From: Phycisphaerales bacterium
GTDB lineage: Bacteria; Planctomycetota; Phycisphaerae; UBA1845
DNA length: 62,277 bases
Assembly (NCBI GenBank): GCA_020353195.1
Contig: CP070691.1
Coordinates: 2,516,828-2,579,104, forward strand
Direction: 5' to 3'
Position numbers and translations under genes: made by a program. Below are positions 53,186-61,217 of this stretch, piece after piece. Below the pieces are notes generated by a model. The model was not told the origin of the DNA. It saw only the letters and a list, made by a program, of their open reading frames with translations, and made no database searches. The number at the start of each line of letters is the position of its first letter. Within the stretch, counting starts at the first letter, position 1.

Positions 53186-54310
53186 TCACACGGTCCCCGC
53201 CACGAGGGGATGCACCACGATGTCGCCGGGCGAGCTGCTCAGCCAATCGATCGCGATCCGGGCGAGCTGCGGATCGAACTGGTGCCCGGCACCGGCGGCC
53301 AGCTCCCGCTTGACGTATTCGACGTCGCCCGAGGGCTTGTAACTTCGGGCCGTCAGCATCGTGTCGATCGAATCCGCAACGGACAGGATGCGCGCCCCGA
53401 GCGGAGCTTCCTCTCCGCGAATACCGTCCGGATATCCCTTGCCGTCATAACGCTCGTGGTGATGGAGAATCAGAGGCAGCTCGCTGGTCAGAAAGCTCGC
53501 GTGGCCGAGAATCTGCAACGCCCGCTTCGGATGCTCCTTGACGATCTCGAACTCGGGACCGGTCAACGGGCCGGGCTTCTGAAGGATAGCATCGGGAATC
53601 CCGATCTTCCCGATGTCGTGGAGAATGGCCGCCATCTTGAGCGTCTCGATCTGCTCCGGCGGGAGACCCAGGCGCCCGGCGATGATCTCGCAATAATAGC
53701 TGACCACCACCGAGTGCTTCTCCGTGTAGGGGTCCTTCGCCTCGACCGCCGCCACGAGCGCCCGGATCGACTCGACGTAGAGCCTCTGCAGCTGCCTTCG
53801 CACGTCGACGGTGATGAACGACTTCCGCTCCGCCTGTCCCCCGGGCGAATCGGGCATGAACTTCCAGACCGTCCGCTGCTCCTCCTGATCCGCGAACGGG
53901 GCGTCGTGATCCGTCGGCACCTGGACCCCCTCCGCGTTCCGCTTGGCCGCCTTGTCCACGAGGCGCCGCAGATCGTCGACGTCAAACGGCTTGCGGACAA
54001 ACTCGAACGCCCCCCGCCGGCGGGCGTGGCGCGCCGCCTTTGCCGTCTCCGCACCGGTCATCACGATCACCTTGGGATGAGGCGCACGGCTGACGATGCT
54101 GTCGAGCAGCGTCATCCCGTCCATCCCCGGCATGCATACGTCCGCCAGCACGACGTCGAACGCTTCGTGCCCGAGGCGAAGCAACGCTTCCGCCCCCGAC
54201 GAGCACGTCGCGCAGCACCGGTGATCGCCGTCAGTCAAGACGTCCGCCAGCACCGACCGCACTTCCGGCTCGTCATCCACAATCAAGATTCTCTGCGGTA
54301 ACTCCGGCAT
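53186..54310 (-). CDS. Response regulator with HD-GYP cyclic-di-GMP phosphodiesterase domain
   Basis: A 374-residue two-domain protein. The receiver domain (7-120) has acidic pocket ILIVDDE (D12, D13), phospho-acceptor Asp57 in VVLADVCMPGMDG, and the Thr/Lys positions VIVMTGAE and VRKPFD. The HD-GYP domain (about 175-350) has HDIGKIGIPD (231-240) and HHERYDGKGYPDG (284-296), the metal and GYP motifs needed to degrade c-di-GMP. It should lower c-di-GMP on phosphorylation and so affect motility or biofilm. No histidine kinase is adjacent. Confidence 0.95.
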   Translation of the reverse strand: MPELPQRILIVDDEPEVRSVLADVLTDGDHRCCATCSSGAEALLRLGHEAFDVVLADVCMPGMDGMTLLDSIVSRAPHPKVIVMTGAETAKAARHARRRGAFEFVRKPFDVDDLRRLVDKAAKRNAEGVQVPTDHDAPFADQEEQRTVWKFMPDSPGGQAERKSFITVDVRRQLQRLYVESIRALVAAVEAKDPYTEKHSVVVSYYCEIIAGRLGLPPEQIETLKMAAILHDIGKIGIPDAILQKPGPLTGPEFEIVKEHPKRALQILGHASFLTSELPLILHHHERYDGKGYPDGIRGEEAPLGARILSVADSIDTMLTARSYKPSGDVEYVKRELAAGAGHQFDPQLARIAIDWLSSSPGDIVVHPLVAGTV

Positions 54311-54740
54311 GTTCGCTACGCCGACAACACCTCTGTTCGCACTACCCCCACCCCGTATCGACCTGATTCTGAACCGACTTGACGGATGCGACGAACACGC
54401 AGATCGTTGCCAATAAGGGATTTAGACCGTGAATTCGGACGCGCCCGCGGCGGGGACGGCAACGTCTGAGAAGATGATCTGTCAAGGGTGGAGGACAACG
54501 ACAATCCAATGGCAGTGATAAAGGACGTCAGGAACGGCATCACTATGATCGCGCATGCCGTCACACAGCGCACACGGTGCATACAACGCGCACGCCGAAC
54601 AGGACCGCCGTGCGGCCATCGTCTCCGGACCCCATACCGCGACCGATGGTCGGACCCTGTCCCAAAAACGTGCGCAAGGGTTTCCGGGCGGTCTTTGACC
54701 GGCAGGCTCCCCGACCCCCGACGGGCCCCGGGATACGGTC
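54311..54740. other. Intergenic region, about 430 bases
   Basis: No credible gene; open frames on both strands are Arg/Pro/Ser-rich. No hairpin or repeat stood out. It presumably holds the promoter of the response regulator at its left end. Confidence 0.45.
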
Positions 54741-55088
54741 TCAGTACTCGGCGTCGGCGTCGGCCTCCTCGTCCCACACGTTTCGAAGACACCGGATGGC
54801 CTGGGCAACCTCCTGCCCGGCGGCGTGAATCGTCTGCAGACCCAGGTTCGTCACCTGCTCAACTTCCTCGGCTTGGTCATTCGACCCCCCGCCGATCTCC
54901 TGCGCCTCCTTGCGCAACTCCAGAAGCGAAAACTTCAGCATCCCCACCAGGTCCTGTACCTGACCGCCAAGCTCCTCGCACCGCCTGGCGATCGCCCGCT
55001 GTTGCGGTCGGTCCGCCTCGTCGTACATGTCCAGAAGGCGGCACAGTTCGTCGCGGATGCGGTCCATTTGTATCGCGAGCTGCTCCAC
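54741..55088 (-). CDS. Small acidic helical protein, unknown
   Basis: A 115-residue protein starting at GTG 55088 with GGAGATGCGAC just upstream. It is predicted to be all-helical with heptad character: MEQLAIQMDRIRDELCRLLD, QQRAIARRCEELGGQVQDLVGML, SLLELRKEAQEIGGGSND, and an acidic tail DEEADADAEY. No family recognised. A soluble coiled-coil protein is likely. The frame extends upstream but turns Arg-rich and non-coding in appearance, and GTG 55088 marks the start of the ordered part. Confidence 0.65.
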   Translation of the reverse strand: MEQLAIQMDRIRDELCRLLDMYDEADRPQQRAIARRCEELGGQVQDLVGMLKFSLLELRKEAQEIGGGSNDQAEEVEQVTNLGLQTIHAAGQEVAQAIRCLRNVWDEEADADAEY

Positions 55089-55336
55089 GTCGCATCTCCC
55101 CACATGGCGGTGTTCCGTCACCCCGACTGCGGTCCTCCCTCGCGCCCTCGGCACCACCCGCCGATTCCCGAAGTAACAAGTATACGATTGCCTCCGAGCC
55201 CCCCGCGGGGGAGACACACCATCGATCCTGTCTGATAAACCCGCCATGGCGTCCGGTAAGAAAATGGCACGATCGCGGTCGTGGCGACCGGCGCTGCGCC
55301 CGCGCGGGCGTCATCGAGAAACCAACTGATTCCGCC
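55089..55336. other. Intergenic region left of the repeat element
   Basis: No gene seen; it joins the repeat element at 55337-55460 and, with the following 440 bases to 55904, forms an 816-base gap that holds only that element and a GGGAGGA site for the HPP gene. Confidence 0.45.
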
Positions 55337-55460
55337 ACCCCGTTCGGGGTTGGAGGTTCGCAAGGTCATCCCCTACCCCGGGTTCCGCTTCGCTTCACCC
55401 GGGGCTACAGTCCGCGTCACGCCGGGGGCGCAGTCCGCGTCACGCCGGGGGCGCAGTCCG
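55337..55460. repeat. GC-rich palindromic and tandem intergenic repeat
   Basis: Three parts in sequence: a perfect palindrome ACCCCG-TT-CGGGGT (55337-55350); a stem CCCCGGGT (55376-55383) with ACCCGGGG (55397-55404) around a 13-base loop; and a 23-base unit CAGTCCGCGTCACGCCGGGGGCG repeated twice (55408-55430, 55431-55453) with a third partial copy. Such CCCGGG elements resemble dispersed intergenic repeats I associate with planctomycete genomes; whether this one is dispersed elsewhere cannot be seen here. Confidence 0.7.
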
Positions 55461-55904
55461 CTTCGCGCGGGCCCTTCAGGGACGAGGGCGGCTTACGGTT
55501 CGATAACCGGGAAACACAGGCTCTCATCGAGAGGCCAGGGACGTGGACAACTCCGTGGAGGGTCCGCCGCCGGAAGCCGCAGTCCGAATCGACGGCCCGA
55601 AGCCACGACACAAGCGCGTGCGCGGGAGATTCGGACGACCGGAAAACCCTCAGGAACCTGATGGACCCGCCGGGGATGCGGCGCGACCGGGTCCGCGAAC
55701 CTCCATCGCTCGCCCGTCTAAGCCCGTTTCACGAACCGGCCGATTCCGTCACCGCCACGCGCCCGGCCGTGAGCGGTTCGCTTCTTCCTTGGAATGACGC
55801 AATCGAGCCAGTTCCCGGAAAACCCCGAGCCAAGGTAGCCGATAGCACCAGTGAGGGTCTGCGACCCCGTATCAGCTGCCGTCAGCCGGTTCGGGAGGAA
55901 TGTG

Positions 55905-56516
55905 ATGCCCACAGGCAAACGACGCATGTCGGTCAACATGTGGTGGCTGACGTGGCGGGCCAGATTGTCGATTCCGTCACTTTTGGCGACGTGGGAGGAA
56001 CGCAAGGTCATCTCGGTCATATCCGGTGCGAACGGGGCGCTGGCCATCTTCACGGTCAGCCTTCTCGCCTGGGTCACCGGCCTGCCCCTTGTTTTCCCTG
56101 CATTAGGCCCCACGGCGTTCATACTCTTCAGCAAGCCGTTCTCACCCGATGCCGCTCCCCGATCGGTCATCCTCGGGCACTTCAGCGGGATCGCTTCCGG
56201 CATCGTGGCCTGGCATGTGTTCAGCTACCTGGGGACCCAACCCGTGTCGCTGGACGTCCTTGGCTGGCCGACCCTCGCGAGCGCATCTGTCGCCCTCGCC
56301 ACAACCTGCTTCCTGCTGGTGCGATTCTCCTGTCCGCACGCTCCCGCGTGCGCCAGCGCCTTGATCATCGCGCTCGGCGGCGCCAGCGGGTGGCTCAACA
56401 TGTTCGCGATGGCGGTCGCGGTCGTTGTCCTCTCGGCGCAAGCTCTTGTTCTCTATCGAATCGGCGGTGTCAAGACGCCCTCCTGGGCCCCGGAACCGCG
56501 AAGCCTGCACCGGTAG
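55905..56516 (+). CDS. HPP-family integral membrane protein
   Basis: A 203-residue membrane protein. Four to five helices are visible, with the family's first signature LVFPALGPTAFILF, the following RSVILGHFSGIASGIVAW and the second HAPACASALIIALGG, corresponding to the usual HPP(A)GA(T)AL motif where HPP reads HAP. The family is linked to nitrite transport in plants, but bacterial roles are mostly unknown. ATG 55905 follows GGGAGGA. An N-terminal soluble lead of about 45 residues precedes helix 1. No neighbour explains it. Confidence 0.82.
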   Translation: MPTGKRRMSVNMWWLTWRARLSIPSLLATWEERKVISVISGANGALAIFTVSLLAWVTGLPLVFPALGPTAFILFSKPFSPDAAPRSVILGHFSGIASGIVAWHVFSYLGTQPVSLDVLGWPTLASASVALATTCFLLVRFSCPHAPACASALIIALGGASGWLNMFAMAVAVVVLSAQALVLYRIGGVKTPSWAPEPRSLHR

Positions 56517-56665
56517 GGGCGCTTGAATCGCAGGGACGAATCACACGCATCATGCCGTCGCCGGACACCGCATCTGCAAACTGCGCGATCATACACGTCA
56601 CGCGGCACGATACGTTCACGCACCAGCCCGGTGCCATTTCAGGAAACATCCTTCGAGTTTCGCAT
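56517..56665. other. Intergenic region left of the palindromic repeat
   Basis: No gene seen. Together with 56666-56943 this is a 427-base gap between convergent genes. Confidence 0.4.
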
Positions 56666-56728
56666 GGGTGGCGTGCCCCACGCTTGCGTGGGCATGTCCA
56701 TGGTCACACAAGTGGGGCCATGCCACCC
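56666..56728. repeat. Nested palindromic repeat (GGGTGGC...GCCACCC)
   Basis: The outer arms GGGTGGC (56666-56672) and GCCACCC (56722-56728) enclose an inner stem TGCCCCACGC / GCGTGGGCA (56674-56683, 56686-56694) with one bulged C. This kind of GGGTGGC...CACGCTTGCGTG element resembles common planctomycete intergenic repeats (from memory). It sits between convergent genes and could act as a terminator or be a dispersed element. Confidence 0.7.
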
Positions 56729-56943
56729 CGGGCTTGCATGGGCAGGGCACCTGACGTACGGAAGTCACACGACATTCCTGGAAGCGACACTGGCATGAGA
56801 CGACGTCGTTCTCGACGGCGCTGTTCGCGTGTCTTGCGGATTCGACGCGATTGCCCCGGCCGATGAGGCCCCTCGACCTGGTGCAGACGGCTGACGAGTT
56901 GCACGCGCGGCACCCGTCTACCGGACTCCCGCCCCCCGCACGT

Positions 56944-57825
56944 TCAATCCTGCTGCGGCTCCTGATCGATGTCGATCATCGTCGCAAAAGTCTTGCCGCG
57001 TTCGTGCGGCGCGACGAAGCCCCGGTGCTTCGGCGTCAGCTTCGCCTGGGCCTTCCACTGCCGCACCTTCAACTGAAGCTGCGCTCCCCCTTCCGGCCAG
57101 ACGACATCAATGTGATGAGCGAGCCAGGGCCCGTCACCCTTCAAGCGCTTGTACCCGGCTAACCGCGACCGCATCACGACCCGACCCAACCGGTCGCGAA
57201 AGACGATCTGATCGATCAGCCGACACCCGCGACGACTCAGCCAGTACTCCTTGCAGATCAGCCCGTGCCCCCCCTGGTCATAGGCGATGTACAGTAACTG
57301 CTGGTGCTCACCGTCGATCCGCTGGACAGGTCCGTCGCCGTCGATTGAGTCAACGGGGAGCCCCGCGAGTCCTGTTGCCTCGACGATCATGTCGGGGCGC
57401 AGTGGGATGTCCGCCAGGTCGGCGATCGACCGGCCGCCATACCGCCCCCACCAGTAGGTGTCGATCTCCGGCTTGACGTGCAGCCAGTACAGCGCGTCGT
57501 TCGACCCGAACAGGACTTGCGTCTGGCCCAGGCTCTGCAGGTCCAGCCGCAGATGCCGCGGCGCGATCACCAGCAGATTCGCATCGCAATCGAAGTTGCG
57601 CCTGTCGCCGTTCTCGAGCGTGACGTAGCCCCGGGCCGATCCCAGCCCCTGCAACCCGCCCGTCACACCGGCGGCGTTGTCGTTCACCACGCCGATCGCC
57701 TCACCCATCGGCAGCACCGGCAGCAAAGTCGGCCCCGTGCCAGGGCCTGGCGGACAACCGCCGACAAGCACTGGCAAAAGCGCTAACCCCAGAGCACGTG
57801 CACCGAAACGGCGCGACGTGCGCAA
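56944..57825 (-). CDS. Lipoprotein of unknown function, about 293 residues
   Basis: The frame is open far upstream, but TTG 57825 gives an ideal lipoprotein signal (MRTSRRFGARALGLALLPVL then VGGC, Cys24). The start is thus by fit, not by a ribosome site. The mature part resembles LolA/LolB-type beta-sandwich lipoproteins in flow: RRNFDCDANLLVIAPRHLRLDLQ, VLFGSNDALYWLHVKPEIDTYWWG, LYIAYDQGGHGLICKEYWLSRRG, HIDVVWPEGGAQLQLKVR. A role in lipid or lipoprotein handling is possible. It follows the 193-residue conserved protein on the same strand, 199 bases apart. Confidence 0.75.
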   Translation of the reverse strand: MRTSRRFGARALGLALLPVLVGGCPPGPGTGPTLLPVLPMGEAIGVVNDNAAGVTGGLQGLGSARGYVTLENGDRRNFDCDANLLVIAPRHLRLDLQSLGQTQVLFGSNDALYWLHVKPEIDTYWWGRYGGRSIADLADIPLRPDMIVEATGLAGLPVDSIDGDGPVQRIDGEHQQLLYIAYDQGGHGLICKEYWLSRRGCRLIDQIVFRDRLGRVVMRSRLAGYKRLKGDGPWLAHHIDVVWPEGGAQLQLKVRQWKAQAKLTPKHRGFVAPHERGKTFATMIDIDQEPQQD

Positions 57826-58024
57826 CGACCGCCGGCCATCGACGCTGTGGCAGGTCGAGACCTTCGCAAGACCGCCGTTGCCCGTGCTTGCTCGCGAGTC
57901 GGCGCTGACGCCGGCCGGACCTTGACGCAACACGTCAATGCCCCACGACGTCCAACCGGCGGAACGGCGCGCGCAGCTGCGCAACTCGTTCTCGCACGTA
58001 TAGCCCGGCGCGCTCACCGCCCCC

Positions 58025-58606
58025 CTACTCATCGCACACCTCGGGCAATGGCGATGACTCCGAGCCCGCCACCGCCTCACCCTCGTCCGGCGTTTGGCCG
58101 TGCAGAATCGCGCCCAGCTCTTTGCTCACGGTTTCGATTTGCTCGTCGTCAAGATGCGGGTTCAGCACACGATGCACGTCATCCGTGGACGCGTCGCCGT
58201 CGGCCGGCTCGCGGGCCAGCCGCATCTCCCACCACTCGCCGTCGTCCTCGTGGTACGTCTGCCCGAACTTCAGCAGGCGCTTGCGCATCAGGATCAACGC
58301 GAGCACGAACCTGAAACGGCGCTTCGCGTCGTCCTCGGCGTCCGCCAGCCGCAGGAAGAAGTGGATCAGCATGTCGTCGTCGACCAGAAGACGGCGCTTC
58401 TTCTCCTTGACGGGCACTCGCGATCTGAAATGGCAGAACGCGCCCTCGGGCGGCCCCGCCCACGCCTCCAGCGAGTATTCCTCGCGACGGAAGCTCTCGC
58501 CGTCCTCGAAGAGGACCGCATAGAACTCCTGCCCCTCAGCAAGCACCGCACCGCTGCCCGTGCACCTGCGGGTCGCCGGCTCGATGTTCCACTGCCCCAA
58601 CGCCAT
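58025..58606 (-). CDS. Conserved planctomycete-type protein, 193 residues
   Basis: The protein begins MALGQWNIEPATRRCTGSGA and continues GQEFYAVLFEDGESFRREEYS, WAGPPEGAFCHFRSRVPVKEK, then FRFVLALILMRKRLLKFGQT and ends in an acidic tail with NPHLDDEQIETVSKELGAIL. From memory, this pattern (CTGSG, FYAVL, GPPEGxFCxWxxRVP, ALILMRKRLL) recurs in uncharacterised planctomycete proteins. No catalytic motif is seen; the paired CTGSG and FCH cysteines might bind metal. ATG 58606 is chosen as the start of the conserved part. It may be cotranscribed with the lipoprotein downstream. Confidence 0.75.
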   Translation of the reverse strand: MALGQWNIEPATRRCTGSGAVLAEGQEFYAVLFEDGESFRREEYSLEAWAGPPEGAFCHFRSRVPVKEKKRRLLVDDDMLIHFFLRLADAEDDAKRRFRFVLALILMRKRLLKFGQTYHEDDGEWWEMRLAREPADGDASTDDVHRVLNPHLDDEQIETVSKELGAILHGQTPDEGEAVAGSESSPLPEVCDE

Positions 58607-59434
58607 CTTTCGCTCGCACTGCGCAGGCGATCGCGCCGCCGGCATTGAACGTCGTCCACCCGGTCCCGTCAACCCGAGCACCACCCGGCTTCACCCACCC
58701 GTGCCCGCCACCGCCGGATCCTCGACACCCGGGTTTCCAAGCCCCTATGCAACGGCTCGATCCCGTTGCATGATTACAGAGCGCGGGGCCCCAGATCGAG
58801 GGAGGCTCTCTTCCAACACCAGCCCTCGTCCGGAGCCCCGCAGGCGCGTAGTCCCCACCGCGGCCGTGACTGTCGATCGCGGCTGTTGACGAGCCAGCCG
58901 CGGCATACCTTGCCGCTTCCGCCAGCGGCGCCGCCGGCGATGCGGCGCCCGTTCTCATTATCGCGGCCGCAAACTGCCCGCCCACCCGGTGCGAAACCCC
59001 TGTTGCTACCATTGGTTACGTCAGCAAGCGAGCAAAGGACACCCGGCGGTCGCGCCGCGCGGTTCATCCGGCCGGCCCCGGATCCGGCACGTCGAGACCC
59101 CGCGGCTCGACGGTTCGGCAGCGACGAGTCACGGCGTGCGCCGGTCGCCCACGCCGCGGGCCGACCAACAGCCTCAACCGCGACGGCGCGTGTCGGTTCT
59201 CCGCCGCGCTGCCGCGCGGCGGGAGCCTCCACGCCCAGGCCATCTGTAGGAATTCCAGTCGCACTCGCTCCAGCCCGCGCACCTCTAAACTGCCATTTTG
59301 ACAGTCATCGCCAACCTCTGACGCCATCGAGGTTTGTGAGATACCGGGTCGCAAGAACGGGGGCAAATGCGTAACTCCTTTTCTTGAAAAGCTTTAGAAA
59401 ACCCGCTTCTTTTTCTCGCAATCCGACTCCCGCG
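58607..59434. other. Intergenic region, about 830 bases
   Basis: No credible gene on either strand; frames here are Arg/Pro/Ala-rich. Its right end (59370-59420) is AT-rich and holds a 14-base palindrome CTTTTC-TT-GAAAAG at 59378-59391, about 45 bases before the -35 box of the next unit, a possible regulator site. Confidence 0.5.
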
Positions 59435-59463
59435 TTGACAACCCCCCTGGGCTCTGATAAATT
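59435..59463 (+). promoter_or_regulatory. Strong promoter ahead of a short RNA unit
   Basis: TTGACA (59435-59440, perfect -35) and TAAATT or ATAAAT (59457-59463) at 16-17 bases. The predicted start is about 59470. Confidence 0.6.
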
Positions 59464-59469
59464 TCTCGC

Positions 59470-59587
59470 GGCGAGAGAAAACGGCTGGGTCTTGGGTGCA
59501 GATTATCAATGGACCCCCCGACTATGCGGCTTGATTAGCCGTGGCGCGCTTCCGGGCTTGGATATCCGATCCAAGCCCGGAAGTTTT
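59470..59587 (+). ncRNA. Candidate small RNA or leader RNA upstream of pyrK
   Basis: About 118 bases from the predicted start to the T-run of a strong terminator. No reading frame with a ribosome site lies inside. Seen stems: GGGTC (59487-59491) with GACCC (59512-59516), CGGCT-TGATT-AGCCG (59527-59541), and the terminator stem. It may be a free small RNA or a transcription attenuator of pyrK, whose ATG is 37 bases after the T-run. A TACGAT -10-like box at 59608-59613 could give pyrK its own start. Confidence 0.5.
59549..59587 (+). terminator. Rho-independent terminator
   Basis: CTTCCGGGCTTGGAT (59549-59563) pairs perfectly with ATCCAAGCCCGGAAG (59569-59583) around a 5-base loop, followed by TTTT (59584-59587). 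Confidence 0.85.
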
Positions 59588-59623
59588 CTGTGCAGACGTA
59601 ACGCGTGTACGATCTAGAGTGTT

Positions 59624-60586
59624 ATGGCGAACGCATCCTCCGCGCAACGCGATGCGCAGACGAATCCGCGCGTGTGCGTCTGGCGCACGACGGAGAATCC
59701 GCGGATCTGCGATGAGCACCACCGCCTGACGATTGCCGGTCGGCAGTTTCCCCCTGCAGAACCCGGACAGTTCATCACTCTGGCAGCGCCTTCGCCAGCG
59801 GACGAGCGGACGGTCTCGTTCGCACGGCAAAGCCCGTTCTACCTTCGACGCGCTTTCAGCATCGCCGGGTTGCGACGCACTTCATCCGAGGTGGAAATCG
59901 ACGTGCTCTATCGAGTTGTCGGAGCCGCGACGTCGTGGATGGCCGGCTTGACGGCCGATGATCCTGTCAGCGTCATCGGACCGCTGGGAAATCGATTCCC
60001 GGTTTCCGACTCGAAGCGACACGCATGGCTCGTCGCGGGAGGCGCAGGTCTTCCACCGGTGTTGTGGATGGCAGAAGCCCTCCAGCGCAGAGGCAAGGAA
60101 GCCACCGCGTTCTACGGCGCACGCAGCCGCAACTTGCTGCCTTTGTCGGTTCCCCGGCCGGGCGAACTGCCGCGCGACGGAATCACGGTGTCACACGGCG
60201 TATTGGAGTTCTCGCGGTGCGGTGTGCCGGTCATCGTGTCCACGGACGACGGCTCGATCGGCTATGCGGGAAACGTGGTGGAGTCCGTCAGGCGATTCGC
60301 CGCCACCTATGCCATCGACGTAGCCGACCTGGTCGTGTACGCGTGCGGCCCGGAGCCGATGCTCAGGAGTCTCTCCGAGTGGGCGGTCGGCCGGGAGGTT
60401 CAGTGCTACTTGTGTACTGAGCGGGCGATGGCGTGTGGCATGGGGACCTGTCAGTCCTGCGTCATCCCGGTTCGGTCCGGAACCGACCCTGCGGGGTGGG
60501 AGTACAAGCTGTGCTGTACCGACGGGCCGGTGTTCGGGGCTGCGGACGTGCTTTGGCAGATTGATGGTGAATCGGCGCCGACCTGA
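59624..60586 (+). CDS. pyrK: Dihydroorotate dehydrogenase electron-transfer subunit (PyrK-like)
   Basis: A 320-residue ferredoxin-reductase-type protein. The FAD domain has RRAFSIAGLRR (75-85) and RVVGAATSWM; the NAD-binding part has LVAGGAGLPPVLWMAEAL (136-153) and VVYACGPEPML (237-247). The C-terminal [2Fe-2S] site is MACGMGTCQSCVIPV with C271, C276, C279 and CC at 297-298, then TDGPVF, the PyrK signature. PyrK passes electrons from dihydroorotate via FMN in PyrD to NAD in pyrimidine synthesis. The pyrD partner is not in the window, and related sulfide or NADPH ferredoxin reductases are an alternative. Confidence 0.85.
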   Translation: MANASSAQRDAQTNPRVCVWRTTENPRICDEHHRLTIAGRQFPPAEPGQFITLAAPSPADERTVSFARQSPFYLRRAFSIAGLRRTSSEVEIDVLYRVVGAATSWMAGLTADDPVSVIGPLGNRFPVSDSKRHAWLVAGGAGLPPVLWMAEALQRRGKEATAFYGARSRNLLPLSVPRPGELPRDGITVSHGVLEFSRCGVPVIVSTDDGSIGYAGNVVESVRRFAATYAIDVADLVVYACGPEPMLRSLSEWAVGREVQCYLCTERAMACGMGTCQSCVIPVRSGTDPAGWEYKLCCTDGPVFGAADVLWQIDGESAPT

Positions 60587-60855
60587 CCGGCTGCCTCCTG
60601 GGGCGCCGTCAGGTCCGACCTCGGCCTGGCGAAGTGCTCGAGGTTGCCCACGTGACCGGCGCAGGCCCTGCGACCCGATCCGCCCGGCCGATCTGCGGGG
60701 CCTCCTGAGCCGATTCCTGATGCTGGGGCTGCGGGCCGCCGCTTCAACCCCGGCTTCCAGATTACCCAAAGTGTACGAACTGGTGGCGGCCGCGTCTGAT
60801 TGGTGAAACGACTGGCGAGTTTCCTGCGGGAAAGAGAAAACTACGGAAAAAGCGG
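60587..60855. other. Intergenic region after pyrK
   Basis: No gene seen. With 60965-61217 it makes a 631-base gap that holds a promoter, a short repeat and an attenuator-like structure described next. Confidence 0.45.
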
Positions 60856-60883
60856 TTGCACGCCCGGGAATCCCATATAGAAT
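60856..60883 (+). promoter_or_regulatory. Promoter upstream of the attenuator-like leader
   Basis: TTGCAC (60856-60861), 16-base spacer, TAGAAT (60878-60883). The predicted start is about 60890. Confidence 0.6.
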
Positions 60884-60885
60884 GT

Positions 60886-60899
60886 ATATGTAATGAGTT
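60886..60899 (+). repeat. 14-base direct repeat, copy 1
   Basis: ATATGTAATGAGTT occurs here, spanning the predicted transcription start, and again at 62122-62135 upstream of the last gene. It could be a shared regulator site or a short 5' RNA motif. Confidence 0.5.
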
Positions 60900-60900
60900 A

Positions 60901-60964
60901 GCCCATCCCAGCGCATGGGCCATCTGGCTGTTACGTCACGTGACACGGGTGGCCCAGCTTTTTT
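60901..60964 (+). terminator. Attenuator-like pair of exclusive hairpins
   Basis: Hairpin A: GCCCAT (60901-60906) with ATGGGC (60915-60920). Hairpin B: TGGGCCA (60916-60922) with TGGCCCA (60950-60956), extended inward by mixed pairs and a GTCACGTGAC core, then GC and six Ts (60959-60964). Bases 60916-60920 are shared, so only one hairpin can form: A would prevent the terminator B. This is the layout of an attenuator or riboswitch-like leader for the transglutaminase-like gene 250 bases downstream. Confidence 0.6.
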
Positions 60965-61217
60965 GCGCCCCGAGCGGCACCGCGGGTCTCGCCGCGAGAG
61001 ACGGCGGGTGTGTGGTCGAGCCCGGCTCGGGATCGCCGATCCCGGATTGCGGGCCGTCTGCGCGGGCGCGACCGGCCGACGCCGTGGCGGCTGCGTTCGT
61101 CCGTGCGTCCCGCGCGCCTGCAGTACGGTCGCGGTGGCGGCCAGACAATGGGGCGCTACGCGCAAGCGTTCGAAAGGAAGGGCACGGGTCATCAATGCCC
61201 CGAATGAGGAATGGCTG

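Noticed and set aside
55408..55460. Tandem 23-base units as a mini CRISPR
   Set aside because: The copies are directly adjacent with no spacers.
54488..56866. A very long plus-strand open frame
   Set aside because: It is Arg/Pro/Ser-rich, has no ribosome site or domain, and overlaps the opposite-strand helical protein, the repeat element and the HPP gene in another frame. It is a by-product of high GC.
58766..59374. Plus-strand frame in the gap upstream of the short RNA unit
   Set aside because: Arg/Pro/Ala-rich with no motif, no ribosome site and equal-quality frames on the other strand.
59384..59617. 77-codon plus-strand frame before pyrK
   Set aside because: It starts before the promoter, has no ribosome site, and its second half is the terminator hairpin.
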